DNA of 64,000 bases from positions 1-64,000 of the forward strand of contig MCFL01000003.1 in NCBI GenBank assembly GCA_002102555.1, read 5' to 3'. Positions 10,501 to 22,227 of the stretch are shown piece by piece (the first letter of the stretch is position 1; each line of letters starts with the position of its first letter). Both the position numbers and the translations under genes were made by a program. The notes under the pieces were generated by a model that did not search any database, was not told the DNA's origin, and saw only the letters and a list, made by a program, of their open reading frames with translations. This DNA comes from Catenaria anguillulae PL171 (taxonomy: Eukaryota > Blastocladiomycota > Blastocladiomycetes > Blastocladiales > Catenariaceae).

Positions 10501-11066
10501 TTACGCGGCACGGTGGATGATGCGGCTGCGGCGCCATTGGTGGGCAGGGCGTCGGCGCGGGGCGTCTCATCCCACCGCGATCCAGCGGTTGCGCTGGTGC
10601 TGGAGTGAGAGGCAGAATCGTCCTTGTCCCATTCAGAGACGACGGGTGTCTGATCCCAGCGGCTGCGACGACGTGGGGTCTCAGCAACGGAACTGGATGG
10701 CGCAGATGAAGATGATGATGAAGACGACGAAGCTGTGGCAGTACCATTTTCCGCGGCCTCGCGTTGGCGGCGGGCAATCTCTGCGCGCACACGGTGCTCT
10801 TCCTTTTCAAGCTCGGCTTGGCGCATGACGTCGGCGTATGACATGGCGGCGCCATCGGCACTGCTGCCTGCATTTCCATTGGCTGCGGCGGCAAAGGCAT
10901 CCTTGCGGTCGGGTGACAGGGTGCGATTCAAGCGGCGGGCCTTGTAGTCGTTTTCGCGGTCGATGATTTTGCGGGATTGGCCTTGCGTCTCCAAGTGAGC
11001 CATTGGGTCGTGCTCGACGCCCTCTTCTTCGATCTCCTTGATAAACTGACGAGGGTCCACGGACAT
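7521..11066 (-). CDS. SF3B1: SF3B1/Prp10, U2 snRNP SF3b subunit 1 (six apparent single-base losses)
   Basis: SF3B1 is the HEAT-repeat scaffold of SF3b that recognises the branch site in the nuclear spliceosome. The ATG at 11066 starts [16 protein letters not shown]. The N-terminal third carries several RSRWDETP repeats (U2AF-ligand-type motifs). [43 protein letters not shown] and the long HEAT array follow, ending [19 protein letters not shown]. Residues hit in human cancer (His662, Lys666, Lys700) are kept, as in ARHTGIKI and PKVRT. No intron is needed, but the frame changes six times, near 10440, 10110, 10050, 9800, 9673 and 8108. At each point one added base restores the conserved sequence (for example ERQN-RVCTT and LIDED-YYARVEG). 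With six added bases the gene is 1184 codons, the normal family length. Assembly error is much likelier than decay. Confidence 0.93.
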
Positions 11067-13660
11067 GGTCAAGGGTCAAGGGTCGTGGCAGTAATGAAGG
11101 CGGTTGGCCGGCGTGCGTGAATGAATGAATGAATGATGCGATGATCCTGGAGACGCAGCGCTTCGGTTAGGCTTCGGCGGAAGGTCGTTTTGGCGTTGGA
11201 ATACAGCGTTGATCGTACAATTCTGAGCAGAGAGCGGGTTTGCGTTGAGCCAGTGGCACTTCTGAGGGATGCTACATATGAATATGAATTACGAATTCAT
11301 GGATCATTTGGAATTTGATTTTCAGCTTCGAGGTTCTGCACTCAGGACCCGATCCCAACGAGGGTCGCCGATCAGGCATGGCGATCGTGCTTGATCCGTA
11401 CGTCAAGCCCTGCGACAAGCCTGCAGATCTGGACCTGCAAGTAAACATGGCGCGACGGCCGCGGCACCCGAGCGTGGCGCGCGCAACTCGTGCGTGAGTG
11501 ATGCATGACGGCAAGATGGCATACATCAGCACGTTTCAGAACTCCATGTTTCACATTCCGGTGATCGAGCACATGATGCAGAGCTCTGAGCTCCGAGCCC
11601 AAAAAAAGGGCGCGGCCACTTGCCCAGTTTTGTTCTCATAGTATTTATTTGCGGTGCTTCATTGTTCTGTGTAATTGAGGTCATCAGACCCAAGTTCTGC
11701 CGACCTGGCCGACGCAGTGGATGGCCAACTCCACGAATACAAAGCACATCTGCTCCTGTCTGCCCAGCTGCAATACTGGTTGAGTCGACTGCAAAGCTAC
11801 ACTTCAATAGACAGAACATTAACAGATTGCTCACACTGTACGCTTTCTTCCCGAGCCTCGCCAATCCCATCCGCAACACTCTTCAAATGTCTCGTCACGA
11901 TCCCTGGCCTCGTGTCCACACGCCCTTGTCCCCTCCGGTTGCCTGTATGATATTCCTTGACCACTTTAGAGTGCGTTCATGAGTGCTGAATGCACAAGGG
12001 TAGTTCCCAAGCCAATTTCATGAACCATCGTGGTGCATGGAAGTAAGCTGGCCACAACCGCGACTCACCAGCCATGGTATGATGTCCCTCGCTGTCCTTG
12101 CCAGCTTGTCCAGCCGGTTAGCGATGCTATGCCTCTCCAGCTGATGCGGACCTTGCCTGTTTCGGTCATGCTCTTGTGATTCCATGGCTGACCGCACACT
12201 GTTGTCTGCACATGCAGCAAAGGTCGGGCTGGCGATGTTCGAAGTGTTAAGCGTGCCGATCACATTCAACACTTTTGCATGACCCGTCCACCTGACCCAG
12301 TTTTGCGCGTGCGCTATGTTTGCGCTTTGTGCGGCTGCACGCTGCAGCCCATGAGCATGACGTCCGCTCATTATCGCGTGCAAGCGTGAAATCGTTATCT
12401 TGCCACAACCATGCTGCCGATGAACCCGTACAAAATGTGGCCCGGCCTCCTCCTTCCCCTCATCACTACCTCCCTGTTCTTGGCTTTTCCTTTCATTGGA
12501 CCCAGTTACTCACCTACTCAAGCACCCTCGCCATTGTCATCCGCACCCCGGCAGGACCCAACACCGGAATCGACGCATCCGCCTAGTTTGTGATTCAAGC
12601 TCGGTATGAACGCTCTGCTGCCTCCCACCTCATTTATGTTCAGGACCAACGAGTCTTCACCGCTCCTCTCCGCATTTGCCTTTTCTTGATGTTGGTATGA
12701 CGCATCGCCTGTCAGCGTTGCGTTGATAACTCAGTGCTCAACTGCTGGTGCCCGCTGGCCATCGATTCAGCCAAACCGGTTGGCAGTTTTGGATCGGTTC
12801 TGCATCGCGCCCTTTGCGTCGCGTGCGTGCCGCTGACCTGCTCGCCAATTTGGCAGGCCCTACTCGAACTCCCAACCTTGCCTCCATTGCTCGCACCGAT
12901 TCGCACAAAGTCCATGTGCATGCGGCCACCGCCGTATCAACACTCCCTGCCTTGTCGCTTACCCCACACTGCAGACCTTGTTGCCTCCGCCCCGTGATTG
13001 AACCCAGTTTGCTAACAGATGACCATGCCACCCGACCCGTGTGCAAATGTACATAGATCGACTCCTCACCCCCTATCCTCATCACATCAAGCATCATCCG
13101 CAACACGCAAAAGCTCTGCACCAATACCGCCTCGCTTCAATCTTCTTAACCCGATCTTTTAAAGAATGGCTGCCTCCCAGTAAGCGCTCCTCCGTCGTCC
13201 GCTCGCTGCTCCCTGCACCCTGTCATCTTGTCTGTCCACCGAGACACCCCCAAGAACCCGTTCCCCTGATCCGAAAAGCCTCATCCGTTGCCCAGATTGG
13301 CTTGCCCGCCTAGTCGCTCGCTCTCACTGCGTTCACTCAGAGGTCAAGTTCCAATCAGTCACATTGCTACTGCATTAGCATCTCGCTTGGGCTTCCCCTT
13401 CTCGACAACTTTTCATTCAGCCATCGCGCGACGCGGAACCGCCGTGCTTGCGTCTCTCTTTAGCCGTTTATCCAAACATCTGTTCTTGATCCCTCCAAGC
13501 ACCTGGCTATACATCCAACGATCATTACGCATCTGCTCTCGGCCGCTGCGCAATTTTCATTCTTCTACCCCACGTGCGCGTGCGCTGCGCATTGTCTCTT
13601 CTTTTGTACAAATTTCGACGCGTCCGTCCCAACCGTCTCGCGTTTCGGCCTCTGGCGATC
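11067..13660. other. 2.6-kb stretch without a recognisable gene
   Basis: This holds the SF3B1 promoter side and the 5' region of the cyclin gene. ATGAATGAATGAATG microrepeats occur near 11120. A 60-codon ATG frame at 12411-12593 (MLPMNPYKMWPGLLLPLITT) has a signal-like hydrophobic segment but no known relative. Other frames look random. A pyrimidine-rich leader of the cyclin mRNA may start near 13100. Confidence 0.35.
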
Positions 13661-14328
13661 ATGATGGACCCCATGTGCATTTCGACGCTGTCGTCTGTCC
13701 CGCGGTGTGGACTCTTCACACGGCTGCTGTCCTTTCCAAGGCGTTCCCCAACTCGTCAAGCTGTACATCAACCCCAAGCGACGGGGCAGACTCCAGCGAC
13801 GATGTGTCTTGCCCGCAGCCGCCCGCTCTTCATGTATTTATTCGCCGCCTGGTCCGGCTCACCGCCACCACCCTGCCCACATTTCTCCTGGCCCATGTTT
13901 ACTTGACGCGCCTCGTGATTGCAGTGACGGCCGCCGCGTCCAAGGCCTCACTTGCATCCGCCCCGTGCTCACGTGACGCTGCTCACCGCGTATTTCTTGC
14001 TGCGCTTCTGCTCGCGACCAAGGTCTCGGAGGATCCGCCCGCACTCCCGTCGGGCTCTTCTGTCACGTCTACCGATTCGACCGCCTCTTGCAGCAGCTCC
14101 TCAACGCTGTGCATGTCTGCGTCATCGCCCGCCACGTTGGCCGCCATTTGCGGCGTGTACACGTCGCGCGAGGTGCAGACTATGGAGCGGTCCTTGCTCA
14201 AGGCCCTCGGGCATCGGCTGTGGGTGTCTGCGCCGCGGATGGCCGAGTTTTTGGACCGCTTGTGTGATGCGGAGCCTGAGCTGGCCCTTGCAGGTGGTGA
14301 GGATCTGTTGCACCTGTTGCGTGGGTAA
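13661..14328 (+). CDS. Pho80/Pcl-type cyclin
   Basis: The conserved part is a PCL-family cyclin box: FIRRLVRLTATTLPTFLLAHVYLTRLV, then AAHRVFLAALLLATKVSED, then LAAICGVYTSREVQTMERSLLKALGHRLWVS. This pattern (TxLPxFLLAxVYLxRL, HRxxLxALLLAxKxxED, WAxICG, MERxLLxxLxxxLWVS) defines cyclins that partner Pho85-like kinases in phosphate, glycogen and morphogenesis control. A Ser-rich insert (SGSSVTSTDSTASCSSSS) lies between the second and third blocks. The open frame runs upstream to 13288 without an ATG. The first ATGs (13661 and 13664, MMDPMCISTLSS) are one frame away, so either one base is lost near 13690 or an upstream exon is missed. The expected length of about 222 residues is normal for a short Pcl. 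Confidence 0.72.
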
Positions 14329-15381
14329 GGAGCTTTGTATCATTCTCTTTGTATCTTCAATCTTTCACATTCCCCCCGCCCTGGTTGTCTGGCGCGTGTG
14401 CATTCGCGACTTTGCTTCCTTCTTGATTTTGTTGCTGGTTCCCATCCAATTTATCTGCCTCATGATTACTTGCCTCTTTTTATTGCCGTTGTTGTTTATT
14501 CAGTACTTTTTTTTTCTTGTTTCGTTCTTTTTTTTTTATTTTTGCTTGAAACCTTGCACCCCACCGACCTACATATTTCTCTCGTCCCATCTCCTACCGC
14601 TTTTTGCCATCGTTCTTGATTCCCCCACCCTCCCTCTCGGACCGCACACATCCGACCCCGCGCTCCCCCTTCTCCCTAGTCGGTCTAATCGTATTCGCAT
14701 AGCTTCCTGTTGTGCAATCATCATCGTATTGGTCGTGGTCCCCCTTCGCCTCGTTTGTTCCGGCTTTGGTGTCGTCTTGTTGTCAAGTTCTAGAGTCTTC
14801 TTCCAATGAAAACGTTTGACGTTTCTTCCTTGAAATTTGTGCATCACAATGAGCTGCGCCTACGCGTTTCGACCATCCATCTACCGTGCGAGATTGGGAC
14901 TCGGAAAGCACAACAAATGCATACAACACAAAGGCAGTGACGATAAATACACACAGACGGCCGACTGTCACAGCCAATAGAAAATGCAAGAAACGTAGAG
15001 GAACGCAGGACACCGAAATGCAGCGTGATACAAATGACGTCAGAGGCAAGGGGGAATCTTGGGAAGAAATGTGCACAAAACGGGATTTCAAGAACTACTC
15101 GGAGAGAGAAAAAGGGAGGCGACACAGCTCGTCCAATTGGGTGACGAGCAAGGTGAAGTGGAGATGAGAAGGGGTTGGTTGAATAAGGGGCAATGTGAAG
15201 CAGGAACAGTGGGAACATAGGATACAGCCACCCGAAGAGAGCGGATGCAAGAAAAGATTGCTCTTAAAACAAGGTGCCAAATGGATGGTGGGGTAAATGA
15301 ATGAGGGCAAACAACGGATGAGGGAAATAAAAAAAAGAAAAACAATCCTGGAAGCAAGGAACAAGAAACCCAAAGTTGCGC
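14329..15381. other. T-rich convergent intergenic region
   Basis: The region between the 3' ends of the cyclin (+) and the Ser-rich gene (-) holds long T runs (14508-14545), which look like 3' UTR tracts, and A-rich stretches near 15330. No gene is seen on either strand. Confidence 0.4.
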
Positions 15382-18053
15382 TCAAGAGCACACATTTGGC
15401 GTCAACGACACGCGAATTGTCCACACATCCACATCCTCGGTCAAGACAACCGACCGACGAATCTCGTTCGGCTCACCCTCCGCGCCTCGCTTGACCGTGC
15501 CACCCGAGGCAAGCGATGCCGCCGACACACTCATGTTGGACGGAAAGTATGCCGACTTTGGCGTTGTTGGCGTCCCAATCGACCGCGACGTCCACGTACG
15601 CTGCGTCGCGCGGCTGAGCGACCGCCCGATTTTTTGGGGCGGCGGGACAACTGTCAAAGACCGGCCTTGGCGATCGAGCGTGACGGGTGCTAGCGGAGCG
15701 TTCTCGTCCTCGTCCGAAAAGGGTTCCATGGCCGATCCGGGACCGCCAAAGTCGCCCGGGGAGCCCCCATTTGCCCGCATGGTCAGATGCGCCAACGCGG
15801 TCGCGGTGCTTGTCCCGTGCATCGACATGGAGGCAGCAGTTGCAGATGCAACGGCCGGCGCCGGTGTTGTGGGGCCGGCCGTGTACATTGCACGCAACGA
15901 CATGGATCCGCTCGCAGTTGACCTCGGCAGCGTGCCCCTCAGCGACATGGCCGCCGCCGACACGCCCGGTTGGCGCGGCAGCGACATGGATGCTCTGGCC
16001 AGCGACCCGGACGCAGATGACGAAAACGACATGGACGACGATGCACGGTGCATGACTTGCGCCAGTGGGACATTGTCCTCCTCATCTTCCTGGTCATCTT
16101 CTTCCACTTCCACTCCACCAGCGCCGCGCTCGCGCTCGCGCTCATCGCTGCTGCTGCCAGGACCGCCAAATCCAAAACTGCCAAACACCTTTGACAGCCG
16201 CTTCTTTGCGGCCTTGCCGCGCTGCGACCACTTGCGCGCAAGCTTGCCGCCGGCTGCCTTGTCCACCACGGGCCCTGGCGGCGCCGTTGCCGTGCTCCAC
16301 TCAGACTCGTCCGTCTCTTGAATCGGCATGTCCCTCGACAAAGACCCGTGACCCATGCCCGGCACCATGAAGACGACCGGCGCGACCCAACGGACCCAAA
16401 CCGAAGCCGCTCCAGCAGCGATTTGCGCGACTTGACCGTGGATGCAATGCTGGACGCACCGTCCACCGACGGCCGCGCCGACGGGTGATACCCGGACCCG
16501 CTGCCGCCAAACACACTGCTCCGCAAACTGGCATTGCTTGATGCGGGCGTCAAGCTGCCTCTGGGTGAATCAACCCCGCGCACCGCATCGACGGGATGCC
16601 TGAGCGCATGCGAAACACTTGCAAGCGACACGTTGGAGAACCGCCGGAGCATGGAGATGGACGAGCGCCGCGACCCAAGGTCGTTGTCAACCTTCTTTTG
16701 CACCGCACTGCCCGTCGTGACGACCTGCTTGACGCCCAGTGCGCCTGCAGGTACGCGAAACCCGATTTGCAACGCTTGGTCAAACGTGGTATCCCCACCA
16801 GGTCCTTCCAGTGATGCACCCACGTTGCGTAATCCGTGTGAAACGCATACTCGACGCGACATCGGGTGAATCTGGGCGCACGTCGGTCGCGATCGAGCAC
16901 GACCCAAGGTCGGACCCAGGGCCGGAGGAAAGATGCTGGGTTGGCGAGGATCCAGGCGGGGACAACGGGCACGGGTGGGATCGACGAGCTTGTGGGTGAG
17001 CCTGGCGTTGCATAGGACGAGTTGAACGATGTTGACCGGATGTGGATGATGACGATGTGAGTGTGGGCGGCGAGCCCGGAAAGTACCCCGAGTCCATGGT
17101 AGGCGCTCTGGATGATGTGCGCGATGTGTTTGTGAGTGGTGCGGCGGCGGATGAGCCCGTGCCGGACCAATCGGTGGATTCGGAAATGCCCGACGACGGC
17201 CGCGGCTTGCGGCGGCGAATCGACGAGTGGGTTGACCGTGGAGAGACCATGGCGCGATCGGAGAGGTTGGCAAAATGTATGTTGACCTCATCGGTTGGAA
17301 TTGGCGGTGGGGGTGGTGCCCGCCGGACTGCAGCTGCGGGTTGCCGCTGGCCAAGTTGCTCGTCATGGCTGTGTTCACGAGTCCGGTCTGACAGCTTCTT
17401 GGCCAGATCTGCAAAGGAGCTCACAGTACGCATGAGTGGGGTGGTTGGATCGCTCAGCTTGACGGACGGGTGCCGGGTCAAATCGACCATGAGATCGTCG
17501 AATGCCGCACGAGTGTCAGGATCCACCGAGTCGAGACACGCACGAGACGCATATGGCAACTGATCGTCGTCGTATCGCACGTCCTCCTTGGGCATGTCGG
17601 CCACCACCGGCGACAAGGGCAATGGCGGTACAGGTGGCACGTCACCACCCACCTCAACCCGCCTCACGTCCTCATAAAACTCGGTCGGGATCGGCGACCG
17701 CACCCTCGGCTGTTTGCCACGGGCCGAAACAGGTGGATCACGACCAGTGGCACACCAAACTCGAGCTGCTGCTCGTACGCGTCCTTGCCCGCCAAAGTGA
17801 ACCATTTGGCGGTTCGAATCTTGATTAACGTGGCGCCCTTGCCCAACCGCTTCATTGCGCGCCTCCGCGGCCGCTTTAACCGCGCAGCACCGCGCACGGC
17901 TGCCGACAATGCTGTGGATTGGCGCAGCGGCGTGCATGAGGAACGCGTGCAGCGTGCCCATGTCGAGCGGGTACCCAAGGTCTGCGTGTGGGTCTCCGAG
18001 TCGCCGTCCGTGTCTGAGGCGGAAAAGTGGTACGACGACGAGGTCGAGACCAT
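15382..18053 (-). CDS. Large Ser-rich protein of unknown function (broken frames)
   Basis: The reading passes through at least seven frame segments that together look like one protein of about 890 residues. From the ATG at 18053 the order is MVSTSSSYHFSASDTDGDSE, YPLDMGTLHAFLMHAAAPIHS, ATLIKIRTAKWFTLAGKDAYEQ with GVPLVVIHLFRPV, RSPIPTEFYEDVRRVEVGGD, PSFADLAKKLSDRTREHSHDE, a Pro run (APPPPPIPTDE), FHTDYATWVHHWKDLVG, SRRSSISMLRRFSNVSLAS and, near the end, KAAKKRLSKVFGSFGFGG plus an acidic EEDDQEDEEDN. The tail is Ser/Thr-rich with many MSL and MSM pieces. The folded N-terminal part (about 180 residues) and the middle part could be PH-like, but I cannot confirm this. No GT-AG introns are evident at the frame changes, so lost bases are the likely cause. 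Function unknown, perhaps a signalling or cortical adaptor. Confidence 0.5.
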
Positions 18054-18930
18054 GGATGCACGGATTGTCGGTGGGGTCGCGGGCGAGGTGTAGATGAGTG
18101 GTGCGAAGCAAGCGAGGTGCGAAAGGAGTGGAAGCCAAGTGGTGAGCCAGACAGAGACGAGTAGGGTGGCGGAAAGTTGGTAGGGTGGGGTGGAAGCGGG
18201 CGACCTGAAAGGGATGTGTGGGCAACAAGGAGAATCCGTATATTGGTTAATACAATGCCGGACGATGACCCGAGGTCGTCAACTGTCAGCTGGCCGTGCC
18301 GCGCGAGCTGGGAGAAAGGATGGTGCTTGAAATGGGTGCGTGCAAAGGCCGAGACAAAGGATATGCGTGCAGCAAAAACTCGAGCGGGGAGCAGCAGTCA
18401 CGGTGAAAGCAGTGGAACAATTAGTGGACGGCCCTGAGCGACCCGAAAAGGTGAGGGAATGGTCACGGAAAAAATGAAATGTAAACAGCGGCAACAAGAA
18501 TCAAGGACAAAAAGCAATCTAAAAAAAGGAAAGAACACTTAGGAAGAGATGGGAGATACAACAATGTTGAAATGACAAGATCAGGGAGACTAATGAACCC
18601 CATAGAGCCCCAACCAATCAACAGCATCAGCCAGAGGAAGGTGGCGAAGAAGCATTGGCACCTGCGACAGTAGACAAGGGCAATCACGCAGGCGGTTAGG
18701 TCAACCACGTAAATGAAAGCCCATCCAAAGTCGCGCGGCCAGAAAGCAGAATAGGGTCTTATCTGGAGAGGCAAGGAAAGGAAGAGAGAAAACAAGGGGG
18801 GGGGGGTGATACGAGACAATCGACGAGGATGAAAAGCCGAGGCGAACAAAGGAGAGTAGAACAACAAAAAAAAAAAGAAGAGAGAATGGCTCGCGGCGCG
18901 CATTGGCAGACAGTTGGCATGACGGCAAGC
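18054..18930. other. Intergenic, hydrophobic minus frame only
   Basis: A minus-strand frame (18463-18903) encodes hydrophobic runs (ALVYCRRCQCFFATFLWLML). It starts in a long A/T tract that looks like UTR, has no known relative, and sits directly 3' of the Ser-rich gene below, so I read it as non-coding. A run of ten G lies at 18797-18806. Confidence 0.35.
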
Positions 18931-20130
18931 TCAAGGAGACGTACTCTGCGACTCGACAATGGTGATTCCACGTGCTGCCAAATCTGACCCAGCTGGCGTT
19001 GCCACCGGAGTGGATTCCGTGGCCGCATCAGACTGGCTAGCAGGTTCGGCTTCGGCGCTGCTGGTTGCGGTGGACGCCGTTGGGGCCGTTGCAGTTGAGG
19101 CAGACGGCGTGGAGTCCCCAGTGCGTCGAGTTGGTTTTCGTGACACACCTTGAAGGTCGGGCTCGAGAATGTGAATGCGTCGATTTGGTGTTGACTTTGA
19201 CCGAGCCACGGATGCGGCGTTTGACGCTGAACCGTTGGGATTGATGGTCGGTTCCGACGGGAACGAAATGAGCTTGGCGCGCGGGGTGGTGTTGGCCGAC
19301 GAAGATGCCGACACGGACGGCTGTGAGTTTGCCTCGACAGACGGCTTGCTTGTCGTCCCGTCGACAATCTCGACGGTGGCATCAGTATTCAACACGGGTG
19401 TCGACACGCCCTGCTGCGCCCTATCTTCGTTCTCCTGCTCACGACTCGCGCCAGCCTCGCCATCAACATACATGGAACTCTGCGCCTTTCTCATTGGCTC
19501 CTTGCGCAGGACCACAATCTGCGGGCGGGCACCATCCCTCGTGATGGTCTGCTTCTTCTTTGCGGACCACCAGGATTTGGGCTTGGAGTGGTGAGCTTGT
19601 TCAGGGTAGGGTGTCGGGGCACGGATCAAGCTGAGTTTGGCTAGACGTTTCTGTGCACGTCGTTGCAAGGTAGAGGGTGTCGAGGACGAGGAAGGGTTTT
19701 CTTCGCTGCTCGACTTTGAGCCAAAGAGCGACGAGAGTGACAGTTTGCGCTTGGGCGGGGCTTGCGGTTCCGGGTACGGTGTCGGAGTGCGTGCGAGCCG
19801 AGGCATGGAGAGTGTGCGGGCAAACTTGAGTTTGGACGGTTTTGGCTGCTGGGCGGACCGTGTAGTAGACTCGCTAGCGTCGGCAGAGGAAGACGAAGCG
19901 GCCGCGGTACTTGAGCTCGAGGCGGCGACGGGTGGCAGTTCAGAAGCGGGAACGTGGCCAGCCGACTTGTGGTGCTGGGGCTTCTTGGCAGAGGAGGCAG
20001 AGGAGAAGAGGCGGGCAAAGAATGGGGGCTTGTCGCGATCGTCCGAATTGCCGTTGGCCGGGTAAGGGGTGGGCGTCCGTCCAGCGAGAGGGATTGACTT
20101 GACGGGCGGGACGCTGTATTCATATATCAT
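18931..20130 (-). CDS. Ser/Thr-rich protein with three TPTPYP motifs
   Basis: An intact 399-residue frame starts at the ATG at 20130 (MIYEYSVPPVKSIPLAGRTP). The protein is rich in Ser, Pro, Ala and Lys and looks largely disordered. Three copies of a short motif stand out: GRTPTPYPANG (about residue 17), ARTPTPYPEPQ (about 112) and IRAPTPYPEQA (about 168). Each is followed by a basic patch (KPPFFARLFSSAS, KRKLSLSSLFGSKSS, KPKSWWSAKKKQT). The repeat unit thus reads R-x-PTPYP, spacer, basic/aromatic patch. Thr-Pro sites suggest targets of proline-directed kinases, which is an inference. No enzyme domain is seen. The neighbour on the same strand is another Ser-rich protein, with no shared motif. 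Confidence 0.6.
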   Translation of the reverse strand: MIYEYSVPPVKSIPLAGRTPTPYPANGNSDDRDKPPFFARLFSSASSAKKPQHHKSAGHVPASELPPVAASSSSTAAASSSSADASESTTRSAQQPKPSKLKFARTLSMPRLARTPTPYPEPQAPPKRKLSLSSLFGSKSSSEENPSSSSTPSTLQRRAQKRLAKLSLIRAPTPYPEQAHHSKPKSWWSAKKKQTITRDGARPQIVVLRKEPMRKAQSSMYVDGEAGASREQENEDRAQQGVSTPVLNTDATVEIVDGTTSKPSVEANSQPSVSASSSANTTPRAKLISFPSEPTINPNGSASNAASVARSKSTPNRRIHILEPDLQGVSRKPTRRTGDSTPSASTATAPTASTATSSAEAEPASQSDAATESTPVATPAGSDLAARGITIVESQSTSP

Positions 20131-20760
20131 ATCGTATCATAGCATACCATGCCATGTCATGTAATAAAGGACAGGGACGGAACAGGAAAGCAGGCCAAGC
20201 AGCCATCAGTGAGCGGCGGCGGCGTGGACGAGGGTGGCACAAGGGCAAGGGTGGCACAAAACATACGCATGATGGGTGGCAGTCGAGTGGGTGGGTAAGT
20301 GTACAAAAATGAAACCGGCACTGGAAGCTTCAGTGCTCAAAGTTAAAGTCAAAGTCAAAGGGGGACAGCGGCGTTGGCGGCGGCGGTCTGAACCAAGCGT
20401 CCCAAGGCTGGGTGGGCGGCTGACACTGGCGAAGGTTTGGCGATGGGTGGGCGGCGGATACCGCTGGAATCGTACTGAGGACGACGAGTGCTTGCAGTCC
20501 TGGAATGATAGTATTGGTTTGTTGATTCAATGCTTTGCTTCGTGGATGTTTTGATAAGCACAAGCAGGAGGGGCGACCACTTGTTTATTGTTCACTGCAC
20601 GCCACGCCTCACACTGTCCACTTTGGTTGAGTTCGTCAAGCACGATTGTTGACTTGAGTGTGCAAAGATCACGAGATTGATGAGATCAATTGAGAAAAGA
20701 AGCATATGTAGATACGACACCCATTTCAGTCCATCCGCCGGCTTGCACACGCCCACCGAT
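20131..20760. other. Intergenic spacer
   Basis: This lies upstream of the TPTPYP protein and downstream of TAN1. It contains CATATCATATCGTATCATAGCATACC-type AT-rich direct repeats at 20123-20160 and AAAGTCAAAGTCAAAG at 20340-20360. No gene is recognised. Confidence 0.35.
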
Positions 20761-21970
20761 TCACTCGTTCTTGGCCTCTTCCGCGGAGCCATTCTCAGCA
20801 ACCGTTGCGGCCGGGGCCTTGTCCTCACCCTTGGCATAGACCTCGTGCAAGTTGAACTTGCGCAACCGCGTGTACTGCCCATCCTTGACCACGCACAGAC
20901 CCGCAATGTGCCGGTACACTTCCACAATAATGGAAACTTGAGGATGGCTCAGATCTACCGAGTGTCCGGCTGCAATCATTGGGCTCGCCAAGTCTGCAAT
21001 CAGAGTGTTACGGTCCAAGTGACCGCGCCTTCGCGGACCTTGACTGCAAGCGCAAACTATGGATCGTTCACAGACCCGAGAGACAGTGAGCAGTTCAGCT
21101 TAACAGAGGGATTGAGTGGACACGATACCCATGACATACCGTTTGGTTTCCCTCAAGCCCGGCCTCGCTCACCAACTGTGCCACCTCGCTCAAAATCTCG
21201 TCCTTGTCCGCCTTGACCACACGCTGGAACGGAATGATCCGGTTCGCAAACCGCGTCTTTGCCCCACCAAGACCACCCGTCCCAGACTCACGCTTGGCCA
21301 GTGCCTCGTCAATAGCCGACTGGACAACAGCAACGGGGTCCATGGCACGCGCAAGCTCCGGTGGGGTCACTTGCAGAAAAACACACAGTCGACAGCGGTG
21401 CCAATATGCACCAGGTGCGAGGTGGCGTGGTTGCCCTTGGTGGATTTGCTGAGCTCCTGCAGTTCTGCTGCGATTTCGTCTTCGATCGACGTGGGTTTGG
21501 CAGCGGCCGGCTCGGTCGAGTTGTTGGTGGACGAGGACTCTTCGGTGGCCGCGTTGGCTGCGAGGGTGGCGAGGAGGTCCGGGTACATGGCCTCGATGCG
21601 CTGGGGGAGGAGGAAACACATATATACGGGCGTCAATAGCGCATGGTGGACAATGGCTTGCTGGGGGGGGTTGTGTCGCACCTCCATCAAAATGGCAGAC
21701 ACTTCCTTTGATGCTTGGCGCTCCTTGCCGCGGGTCGATGTCACGAAGAAGCCACCATGCCGGCCTCGATCCGTGTTGCCTGCTTTTGTAGTCCATTATG
21801 GCAACGGGTGAGCGGGATTCGAGCCACTGGGTTGGATTGGGGAGATGGCATCCACGCACCCCGCCGTCCCGCTTTTGGCGCTTGGTCAGCTTGCCCTCGG
21901 GCTTGTCGCCACCGGGGTAGTGCTTGCGCTTCTTTTCCGACGGTTGCTTGGGCTTGTTTTGTGCGTCCAT
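20761..21970 (-). CDS. TAN1: TAN1/THUMPD1, tRNA acetyltransferase adaptor
   Basis: Tan1 (THUMPD1) is the THUMP-domain partner of Kre33/NAT10 needed for N4-acetylcytidine at position 12 of tRNA-Leu and tRNA-Ser. Four exons fit: 21860-21970 (MDAQNKPKQPSEKKRKHYP, a basic N-terminus), 21682-21779 (GFFVTSTRGKERQASKEVSAILME), 21140-21600 and 20761-21056. Introns are 80-83 nt with GT-AG ends. The THUMP core reads RFANRIIPFQRVVKADKDEIL, FALAVKVRE, HLDRNTLIADLASPM and VDLSHPQVSIIVEVYRHIAGLCVV, ending RLRKFNLHEVY. Exons 2, 3 and 4 each need one added base to stay in frame (near 21735, 21385 and 21030). With those added the exons sum to exactly 323 codons. The gene is divergent from MRM2, with start codons 257 bp apart, so two RNA-modification genes share a promoter region. 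Confidence 0.85.
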
Positions 21971-22227
21971 GGCGATTTTGTGTCCTGAATCTCAGCATGC
22001 TTCAATTGCTGGCACAGTGGTGGACATGTCAAGCCAAAGCCAGTCTGGAGCCGTCGATCTGATCTTGGCTCCAACTTTTTAATCACACTTGTTGCATCCG
22101 GAGAAGATCCTGAGGTCCAAGTGCGAGATATACATACATAGAATGCTGGTATCCCGGTGCCATGTACACCCTGAACGTCTGACTGGAAGCCAAGCATCCA
22201 AACTCCGACACCATCCGACTCACCAAC
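21971..22227. promoter_or_regulatory. Divergent TAN1-MRM2 promoter region
   Basis: A 257-bp spacer separates two divergent ATG codons. No TATA box or known operator stands out. Inference from gene layout only. Confidence 0.35.

Noticed and set aside
18463-18903. Hydrophobic minus-strand frame suggesting a membrane protein
   Set aside because: It begins in a long A/T tract, lies in the 3' flank of another gene and has no recognisable relative. Kept only as a note in the intergenic entry.
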